64,000 nt of DNA from Ectocarpus siliculosus (taxonomy: Eukaryota > Sar > Phaeophyceae > Ectocarpales > Ectocarpaceae), in contig FN649758.1 of assembly GCA_000310025.1 (NCBI GenBank), positions 2,076,795-2,140,794 of the forward strand. Direction: 5' to 3'. The notes under the pieces were generated by a model. It was not told where the DNA came from. It saw nothing but the letters and a program-made list of their open reading frames with translations, and did not search any database. The translations under genes and the position numbers were made by a program. This document shows, in pieces, positions 48,651-64,000 of this stretch. Position 1 is the stretch's first letter. Each line of letters starts with the position of its first letter.

Positions 48651-50098
48651 CAGTGGGGGCCCCGGTTTAGCGACCCCCTGTTTAGCGACACGCCCTGATT
48701 AGCGACCCCCAAATCTCGTGACACCGCTGCACCCCGGTGTAGCGACTTATTGGGCTGTTTTCATCAGGCAATAGCGACCATCGGCTCAAATTTTACGGAG
48801 TCCCCGCGTTCCTCCACACACAAAGACACAACATCGCGGGACACGTACACACACGCAACATGCCGTGCGCCGATTGGAGAGTTGTGCAAACAGCCGGATG
48901 TTGAACTGCGGGCGCCCAAGGGGCATGTTTGCCATGGTGCCTGCGGTGGGCGCTTGAACCGAATGTGTGAGGAGGTGGAGCATCGATCGATACACCGCAT
49001 CTGCCACGAGTGTATGTCCAAGAACATGCAGGCTTCCCCACCCGTCTCGAATCCACCCAAACGCAAAGAGAGATAGAGGTAGATGGAGAGATGGCGGTGC
49101 GGGGGTGGGGAAGTGATGGCACCGCCGCCCTAGTCGGAGCTTTCATCGCATTTTGGATCGCCAGAAGAGTGCGCGGAGTCGTGTGGATTAAGCGAGGTAT
49201 CGTACTATCTTCGCAAGACAAAGGTGTTGCTCACCGAAGCACACTCCGCGAAACCAGCGCTACAGACGGACACATGAGAAATGTTTAGTTTAACATGATC
49301 GGTACACGCGACAGTAGCAGAATGAAGTCACTAGCAGCGCGAGGTTCTTTGCCGCTTGGGCGTTCGTTCACGAACTTTGGCGGGTTTTTTTAGGGGGGGA
49401 GACGTTGCCATAAATTTTTCTCCTTTCCCACCTTTTTTTTTTCATGATTCGCAGAACGGACTTACTTTCACGTGTTTATTTTGTGTTGGTCTTTGTACAT
49501 GTGGCGACAGATTGTTCAGCATGCGGGGAAGACACAAGGCACCCTCTGTATGTTAGTTGTTGAGACATTTCCTACAAACTTCGACGGTACAACAACCTTG
49601 CTGGTTGATTGAACGCAAACCGTACGGGAACTACCGTAATTGTGCGTGTTATCGCACCCCCGTGTGAGCGTTTTTCAATAGCGTATTTTTCCACAACCAG
49701 GGAGGTGTTACCTATGAAAAGGGTGTTTTTCGAAACATCTCGTCGAGGGCTTTCCGGAGAGGTATCAGTTGGTGTTCGCACCCTCCTAATTGTGGAGAAA
49801 TACGCTGTAGAACAACGCTTAACACGGGGCGCACAATTACGGTACTCCCCGGTTGTCCACCCAAAAGTTGTTTGTTCTTTCCTCTTACCTTCATGTGACT
49901 ACTGCAATACGACGCACACATGACCCGGTCAACAAGATTTCTGCAACACGGCCCTTAGTCCCACGAAATAGCGCTTTTTCCCGGTTTAGCGACCGCTAGT
50001 CGCTATTGAGGCTCCCGGTTTAGCGACATGCCCTGAATAGCGACCATATTTATAATTTCGTCGTGACACCAGGGGTCGCTAAACCGGGGCCCCCACTG
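48651..50098. mobile_element. Pogo/Tc1-like non-autonomous DNA transposon with 27-bp perfect TIRs
   Basis: Positions 48651-48677 and 50072-50098 are exact 27-bp inverted repeats beginning CAGTGGGGGCCCCGG and containing TTTAGCGACC. A CAGT start, a run of C/G and a TTTAGCG core are typical of pogo/Tigger-type ends. Both ends also carry several subterminal TTTAGCGAC or AATAGCGAC repeats. The right flank is TA; the left flanking dinucleotide is AC, so a TA target duplication is not intact. Inside, only a remnant Cys/His-rich frame (48825-49076) remains, and no DDE transposase is present. Copy A carries only a 16-bp relic here (25707-25722). Confidence 0.85.
48825..49076 (+). pseudogene. Cys/His-rich remnant frame inside the pogo-like element
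   Basis: The frame contains CRAPIGELC, then GHVCHGACGGRLNRMC and HRICHECMSKN, a spacing that suggests a zinc-binding module of a former transposase or accessory protein. It ends at a stop at 49074-49076 after a basic KRKER tail, and no upstream catalytic part is present. The link to a transposase is inferred from position only. Confidence 0.35.
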
Positions 50099-52740
50099 TA
50101 GTTAACTTGGCGCCCGTGCTGACCAGTGACGGAGTTGCAGTGACTAACTACGGTTTGTGCGGCCCGATCATCGGGCATGTGATGTCTTCCTCTAGAATGT
50201 ATCATATTTGAATACTGTATGCCAATCAATTTCGTAACGATCGGATGTGGTGCACTAAATAGAGTACCCCCCATTGAAAAGGTGATCAGAATTTAAACAC
50301 CATGTTGACCTACTATTTGACATGACGTTATTGCATATTCCGGTTTGTAATGAGATTATCATGTGGCTTTCATGCGGCTCGCTTGAGGGGCAACTAAATA
50401 GATAGGTCATATGTCGAGGTGAAATCAGTTTCTTCCATGTATGTACTCGGTGACGGCTTTAGGACGACACAGGCAGAGGTGTCAATGTCATACGGCTGTA
50501 TTTGTTGAGGCTGTAGCCGGTCGCATTTATTGGCGATGACGATGTTGCGAAGGCGGTAAAACGCAAGTATGGCGGTAGGTTTCAGCGAAAATGCCTATTA
50601 TGGCGATAATTTATTGAACGGTTGGGTTGGTTGTGCGTGCGTCGACGGTAATGACTTTAACGGAGGCGGCAACGATACTATGGCGGAACTTATTTCAAAG
50701 GTAACCATGTGTAGGCGGACACAGTCGGGGCGGTAATAATGCTATTTGGCGTTCACGTTTCGACGGTGGGCGGTTTCAAGTTCTTTGCAACAATATCGGC
50801 GGAAGTGGTCAAACCATAAGAAGACGGCGATTTGTACTGTACTATTATTAGAATAATTCTGACTCCAAACCGAGGATCATTTAATGTAAGTTGGATTGGA
50901 TGAGGCCTCCTGCGCCGGGCAGGAGTCCTCGCCTGCTATGTCACCCCGCGCTGGAAGGGAACCCTTAAGGTGTCCCTCCCCAGCGCGGTCTTCGTACCAG
51001 TAACCGATCTCGGTATGAACTCAAACGTACTATGTCAAAGATACCCTTTAAGCCCTAGCCGGGTGGGGGGATGGTCTCAATAATTTTGTGATCAAAGCTG
51101 CTCACTAGTTTTCGGAGCGAAAGAAGGGAGTGATCTCTTTGCACACACAAATCCAGGGTAGGGCGTCGATCGGAGTGCCCGCGTCCACAAACACTGCCGT
51201 ACTTCGGTTCGGTTGGGGCGGTGGAAGTTGGCTCGCGGGCGGCGCAGGAGCCGCGGCGGGAGCAAGCGCCGCCGCGGGAGATGGCGCCGCTGTGGCAGTA
51301 GGCGCCGCTGCGGGAGCGGTGGAGGAAGCGCCGCCCGAAGACTGCTGCTGCTGCGACGACCGAGTGTTAGGCAAACTCTCAATAATTCAGCGATCAACGC
51401 GACAGCTCACTAGTTTTCGGAGCGAAAGAAGGGAGTGATCTCTTTGCTCACACAAATCCCTATTCATTCGATGAGAACTACGAAGTTTTTTGCAATTAAT
51501 TCCTATTTTAATATTTTTTTACTGTGGGTCCATCATTTGTTCCAAATCTTGGAGCCATCCGGTCTGATCGGAAACCTAGTAGCTATTGTGCCGCGGCGGT
51601 AACTTTTTCAGCGGTACGTTGGTTCCCCATTTTCTCGGCGTTAAATATAACGACTTTGGCGGCGGAGGCGGGTAAACAAAATAAACGAAGATGATGTTTT
51701 CTACGGTACAGTAGTGCCATGCGGCGGGAATTGTTTTGGAGGGAAATGTTGAGTGGCTTTACGTTTTCGGCAGTATGTAATGACTTTGTTTGGCGGGGGC
51801 AATATATTGAAAAAATGGCGGTAACGCTATAATTAATACGGTCTAGCGACAGGTTATTTTGTGTTTGGGCGGTAAATTTAATGGCTTTTAACGGAGACGC
51901 TAACTATGGTGGCAAGTTTTCAAGGGTTCCGTCACCATTTTCAGGCGGACACAGAAAGAGGTGGTGGTACATGTTTCGCCCGTAGGCGGTTCCAGGCTTT
52001 TTGGCGGTGGCGACTTCGGCAGAGGAGGTAGAAACAAAAAATTGGACATAATTTTTTGGCGGCGATGCCATACATAGTCTACGCCGCCGGTAATTTATTT
52101 GTGTTGGCAGAAAACTCGGGTGGCTTATCATTTTTGGGCAGCAGGGGCTTTGGCGGCGGTTTAACCCAGTAGTACCTGGTATCTATTTGTACGGGTAATG
52201 TTTCGGCGGAAATATATTCGATATGGCGGTAATTGTATTGACGGAAGGCGGTTTCGCCGGGGCCAAAAGGCTTTCTTTGTGTTGTTTACCCCACCTTTCC
52301 CACTGCGGGGTGCTTGCAGTTTTATCGCGAAGGGGATTTGGCGGTCCCCAGTCGTAACTCAATATCAACATCGTGTTATATGACTGCTGCTGCTGTTGAA
52401 TGTAGATACATGCGCGTATGTATGTATTCCAGAAGTCTCACATACACGGGGAAATGCAGAGCGCGAGCAGCTGTATTTTCAACGCGGACGCTATGGATAG
52501 AATGCTCGCGGCCTTTATTTACTTGTCCTCCAAACCACCCTTAAACTACTACTTGTACTACAAATTAACGCCGTATATAGATAGGCCATACCTCCACGTC
52601 TGTGTCTGCCTAAGCAACGTTTACCGACAGAACCCTTGAAAACTTGGCACCATAGGTTGTACCGCCTCCGTTTAGCCACCACCGCCGAGAACAGACAAAA
52701 AGTAACCTACCGCCTAACCGTGTTGCATTGCCGCCATATT
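50099..52740. repeat. Degenerate satellite after copy B, with an inverted arm
   Basis: 50099-50280 continues the copy B flank. 50460-50830 and 51590-52350 repeat the GGCGGTAA-type blocks seen at 25871-26460. 51880-51958 reappears inverted at 52597-52680 (shared core AAGTTTTCAAGGGTT), so a foldback about 0.8 kb across exists. A hairpin-rich stretch at 50885-51060 (CCGCGCTGG/CCAGCGCGG arms) and the 305-bp tandem unit at 51075-51459 are embedded. No gene was recognised. Confidence 0.6.
51075..51459 (-). repeat. 305-bp tandem unit with flanking ~80-bp direct repeats and a short frame
   Basis: About 80 bp at 51075-51154 recur at 51376-51459 (shared CTCACTAGTTTTCGGAGCG and GGGAGTGATCTCTTTG). Between them the minus strand opens as MPNTRSSQQQQ (51374 to 51105), followed by an Ala/Pro-rich stretch and VFVDAGTPIDALPWICVCKE, with the last residues encoded inside the direct repeat. 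It may be a fragment of a retroelement gag-like N terminus; no larger element is visible. Confidence 0.45.
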
Positions 52741-53942
52741 TCGTTCTACAGGTAGGTGTGGCCATTGGTGTGGCGAAATAACCACTCTCTCTCCTCCCTA
52801 CCAATAATAATGCACTGTTCAGCTAGGTACGGGGGTGGGAACACGGAAGGAGCAGCAGAGGGACGTTTCTTATTGGGCACGTTCTTCCAGCCACCCCTTG
52901 TTTCTTTATGTCTTGGGGGTATCGCACCATCATGCTTCTTATTGGAACGTTTCTTATGTTGTGGGCGAATTTGAGCCTATTTTTCTCAACATAATTTTTC
53001 TCAACTGCGGGCCCGTAGTGGAAGACTTCTTCCCTTCTTCCCGTTGGCCTTCTTAGAAGGGGAACCGAACTTGAAACCGGACCTACTCACGAGGTCCTCC
53101 ACGTACTTTTCGACGAGGGCACGTCGAGCGTGCTTGAGCTTATTTCGGCGCACTAAAGCGTGGCACGTGGCGCAGCGCACGGCGCTTTGCCCGGTGCCAA
53201 ACCTCCGGAGTTGGTACGGTGGTCCGGCATTCAAAGCACGCGACACCGCCGGCTTCTTCGTCGACTGGGGTCCTAGCGTGTTCCGCAGTGAAAGAAATGT
53301 ATAACTTGTACATCTAACTTGTAGTAAAATGTAAATGATGTGGGTTCAACGTGTCCGCAGTCCCTCGGTATGATGGCGGCCCACCCTACGTGTCCATACG
53401 TGAAAAAAACACCTGGGGTCAAAATCGAGGTCTTGAGAACTTCGGCAACAGAAACTGAAACCTCTAAAGGGGCTTTCAGAATCGCCTTGGATCACGGATG
53501 ATCAAGTACCCGTCGTATCGGGCCACCCTTGTTCTCTTGTTGTTAACATGTTGTTTAAGGCAGCGACAACGCCCATACATGCTCTCAACGTCTGTCCTCT
53601 GGTCAACGTGGCCAAGCACGTGGTACGTGCATAAATATCCAACGGCGAGGTGGGTACGAATTGATGAATGCGGAATGAGAGATCGCATTGGATCACGGAC
53701 GAACATATACCCGTCCGTCGGATAGGGCCAACTTGTACCGCTCCTCTTCGGCCCACATGCCGTCAAATCGACAAAAAAAAAAGACTCGTATCTACCTGAC
53801 TGATGCTAATGAGCCTTCAAGCAAGCGGCAGGCCGCCATGCACCATGCACCCCCTTGTTGGCTGCGGAAGCACGGCAGTCAGCGCCCCCAAACAAGCCGC
53901 CCCAAAAAACAAAACAGTACATGCGCGCTAGATGAAGCCGGA

Positions 53943-53978
<36 letters not shown>

Positions 53979-54858
53979 AAGGCCTTTACACCGTCGTCAC
54001 CCCCTGCCGCTACTACTACGGTACTTAATGGCCTTGGTTCTCTTGCTCCTTCTCCCCTGTCCTGGATGTGGCCGCTGCCTGATTCTCTCTCGCGCCGTCG
54101 GCTCTCGGTTAATCAGTCTCAACACCCCCTCCCCCGTCCGTGTCTGGCGCAAGAATAAATACTCCAGAACAACTATATTTCAACATGCTGATGCCGATGC
54201 TCCCGTCTTTCCGTACACTGAGAGCAACAGCAGCATCAGAAACCATCCTCTCCCTGCTCCTCCCTACCCGCCATTTTCAAAACACCCAGGTATTATAGTT
54301 TATCCCCCCCCATCCCCAGCCTCACCGACCAAGACAATGTCGGTCGGCCGCCAGGTTGGCTGGCTGCAGTGGATGCCCGCTGCAAAACATCTACATAACA
54401 ATCTGACCATCCACCGCTTTTGGGGCTCCGTGCCTCCCCCCCGCCCACCCGCCCGCCCCCAGAATGCTTGCCGGCACCAACACCCAACCAGACCCACACC
54501 ACGCCGAGAAGAGGAAGTGATAAAACAGGAATAGGTAGCGCTTCAGAGCGAAGGGAGCACGAAGAGACAGTAAAAGCTAGCATCAACGCCGGCGCCATCG
54601 GTACGCCAAGCGGCCAAGAGCCGGCAGACAGACGGGAAACGAGGAGGGTCACAACACCGCTGCCGGTTCACCCACCACGTGGTGTTGGATTTCGACGCGT
54701 GCGCTGCCCCTACTGTAGGGTGGACGAATCAAAAAATATTACACGCCCCCCGACGCCAACGGGTACTGCTACCGTCTTCCGCAGCCCCTTCGAGGACGCC
54801 GGTGACGCAAAAACAAATGTCGACGCGCGGCGGGTAACATGGTCGTCGTGGTTCATCA
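52741..54858. other. Region between the satellite and the Rab1 gene
   Basis: It holds the weak candidate at 52998-53300, a (GCT)n run at 53946-53977, and otherwise nothing recognised. Frames at 53688-54534 are driven by the CTG repeat and by C-rich runs. The 3' UTR and terminator of Rab1 should lie just below 54859. Confidence 0.4.
52998..53300 (-). pseudogene. Possible decayed CxxC protein fragment
   Basis: On the minus strand, one frame reads EEAGGVACFECRTTVPTPEV and the next reads VRCATCHALVRRNKLKHARR followed by VEKYVEDLVSRSGFKF and a Lys-rich end. Together they give two CxxC pairs and a basic helix as in a zinc-binding protein, but a frameshift is needed between them. No start codon, splice pair or family was identified. 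Confidence 0.25.
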
Positions 54859-62570
<7,712 letters not shown>

Positions 62571-62926
62571 GACGACAATCTGTGGCTCCCACGAGCAACT
62601 CCCTCTCCGGCAACGCTAGCGCCTCCGCCCGTGCTCTTTCGCCTGCCGATGGGTGTCGTTCGTTCGCTGTCCCCTCTGCGTGTCTAGCTCTCAACGGCGG
62701 CACTGCTGTGTCGAGGTCGTGTCAGCAGCACGCACACCTCCGCCTTTTCCCCCGTCAAACTGCTGTGAAAACCAGTTCGTCGCTCTTTGTCAGAGGTGTT
62801 CCGCGCGCTTCCGGCAGTCGATAGTTCCGCCGCACTTGTTGCAGCAGAGACCAACAGGCAGTGGTTGCAGTGCTGCGTTGTGTGCCGAATTCATAGAACA
62901 CCGGCAACGAGCTTGTTGGAGAAATC
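62571..62926. promoter_or_regulatory. Divergent promoter region between Rab1 and the RING gene
   Basis: Only 356 bp separate the two start codons, which point away from each other, so both promoters and 5' UTRs must share this space unless leader exons lie elsewhere. It is CT- and GC-rich with no TATA box at a plausible place. Bidirectional transcription is inferred from layout alone. Confidence 0.4.
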
Positions 62927-63247
62927 ATGGAGGAGTGGGAGGATGGGGGCGAGGAAGAGGATGAGTTTGCGTATGTTCACTACGCTCAAACGGCGAAGAG
63001 GAGACGACTACAGCAGCAGGTTGAAGAAGGCGGCGGGGCTGCCGCGCCGGGCGACGCGCCGCCGCCGCACCAGCAGCACCAGCACCAGCAGCACCAGCAG
63101 CAGCACCAGCAGCACCAGCAGGAGGACAGCAGTTGCAGTACGGACGCCTTTCGCGGCCACCACTGCCCTATATGCTTGGGTCTTGTCGAGGATTCGGCGA
63201 TGATCGAGTCGTGCCGGCACTTGTATTGCAAAGTGTGCTTGTTTGAG
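62927..63247 (+). CDS. RING-finger protein, first exon (gene continues beyond the window)
   Basis: The ATG at 62927 opens 107 codons up to a donor GAG|GTAAGG in phase 0. The N terminus is acidic (MEEWEDGGEEEDEF), followed by a basic KRRR patch, an Ala/Pro stretch and a His/Gln-rich tract from a CAGCAC-type repeat (about 63067-63125). It ends with HHCPICLGLVEDSAMIE and SCRHLYCKVCLFE, the first six ligands of a C3HC4 RING. The final CPxC pair must come from a later exon, not identified in the remaining 753 bp. A TOPORS-like E3 ubiquitin ligase is possible from the CRHLYC form of the motif; this is a guess. Confidence 0.75.
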
Positions 63248-64000
63248 GTAAGGTCGTGGAATCCACAGCAAGTGTGACGTCCCGTGTAGTACTGGTTCGT
63301 TGAATTCATAGGGGTACCGATGCAAACGGAATACATGTTCGCATGGGAAAATATGGAAATATCTGGTACGCGGTGTCGTTCAGATCGGGCGGAGCACTTT
63401 GCAAGCGCTCTAATTTAGCGTGTGACTCCATGCGTATATACGGTCATGCAGCGAGCGTACAGCAGTACTGGGTAAAATCCGAAAATGGAGGTAGAAAGAC
63501 ATCCGTATGGGACCTCCCAGCAGAGGGGTTGAGCAGCAGAACAGACACAGAGCAGCTTCAACGGGCTGTGCTCAGCGGAAGCCACATCGTTATTAGGCCC
63601 GATTTCGACCCACGCATGTGTGCTACAGAGAAAAATGCCTTGAGACAAGCATGGGATACGTAGAAACCTTCGAGGCTCAAGCCAAGTACAACTCACGCCA
63701 AAACGCAGCTTGACACTGAGCGAAGGGTCTTTCTACAACGGACCTCAGGAGGTGATGCCACTGGTGCTGTATCATCCTTTCACTACAGCAGTACACTTTA
63801 TTCGAGGAGAAGATTTGTCCCAAACATCATTGTTGCACCCAACATGAGGTGGGAAAGAAGCAATTCATCCCCTTGTGCCGTACGCAACGCACGAACTGGA
63901 GATATTTTCTGGTAGAGTCGTACGAACGCGTGCCCTGCCGAAAGCGCCATCACCTACTGAAACGACATACGTCCCCCACTGTATGCCCGCAGGATGAAGG
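63248..64000. other. Start of intron 1 of the RING gene
   Basis: No exon with the expected CPxC pair was found. An acceptor-like CCCGCAG precedes 63992 at the window edge, but too little follows to judge it. No repeat family seen elsewhere in the window is present. Confidence 0.4.

Larger units (their letters stand above)
26835..52350 (+). repeat. Segmental duplication, copy B (right)
   Basis: This is the fuller copy of the duplicated block. The start-to-start distance to copy A is about 13.9 kb, while copy B itself spans over 23 kb before its satellite because it retains exons 15-26 and received later insertions (28505-29930, 34517-35297, 48651-50098). Confidence 0.9.

Noticed and set aside
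53932-53990. Poly-Cys or poly-Leu frame.
   Set aside because: It is a (CTG)n microsatellite read in different frames.

Overview
This is a eukaryotic nuclear window, most likely from a brown alga close to Ectocarpus (inference). Genes are intron-dense with GT-AG introns and pyrimidine-rich acceptors, and introns are long and carry transposon relics. A secreted domain of the type found with alginate-active proteins, a giant stramenopile-style polytopic membrane protein and a Rab1 GTPase all fit. No rRNA, functional tRNA, CRISPR array or integrated virus was recognised.

Layout. (1) 1-3265, minus: 5' part of a CDK5RAP1/MiaB-type tRNA methylthiotransferase (three exons), whose third intron holds a 598-bp tandem duplication and runs off the window. 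(2) 5060-5979, minus: a two-exon gene for a small secreted F5/8C (CBM32-like) protein. (3) 6-12.9 kb: GC-rich, low-complexity DNA with two weak minus-strand gene candidates (7473-8834 and 11413-11770), dispersed repeats, and a tRNA-derived SINE split by a second retroelement ending in (AAC)n. (4) 12.95-52.4 kb: a head-to-tail segmental duplication. The right copy (31117-48524, plus) is a complete-looking chain of 27 exons whose splice phases all agree. It encodes at least 1852 residues: signal/anchor segment, a long ectodomain of Pmp-type beta-helix repeats (FxxN and GGA[ILVY]), a Cys-rich juxtamembrane part, about nine membrane helices and a cytosolic tail. The left copy (14889-25466) keeps exons 1-14 and 27, has lost exons 15-26 (every membrane exon) in one deletion and carries stop codons, so it is a pseudogene. 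Each copy is followed by a degenerate GGCGGTAA-rich satellite; the right copy also received a pogo-like element (48651-50098), an (AAC)n element in intron 4 and a SINE upstream. (5) 54859-62570, minus: a complete seven-exon Rab1 gene (202 aa, ending Cys-Cys); its introns contain a TA-flanked MITE, fragments of repeats seen elsewhere in the window, and a minisatellite built from the end of its own exon 6. (6) 62927 onward, plus: first exon of a RING-finger gene, divergent from Rab1.

The Rab1, methylthiotransferase and secreted-protein genes are ordinary housekeeping or secretory genes. The biologically unusual part is the duplicated Pmp-repeat membrane-protein locus and the young nested mobile elements around it. 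Exon models were built by eye from reading frame, splice consensus and phase; no alignment or transcript data were available.
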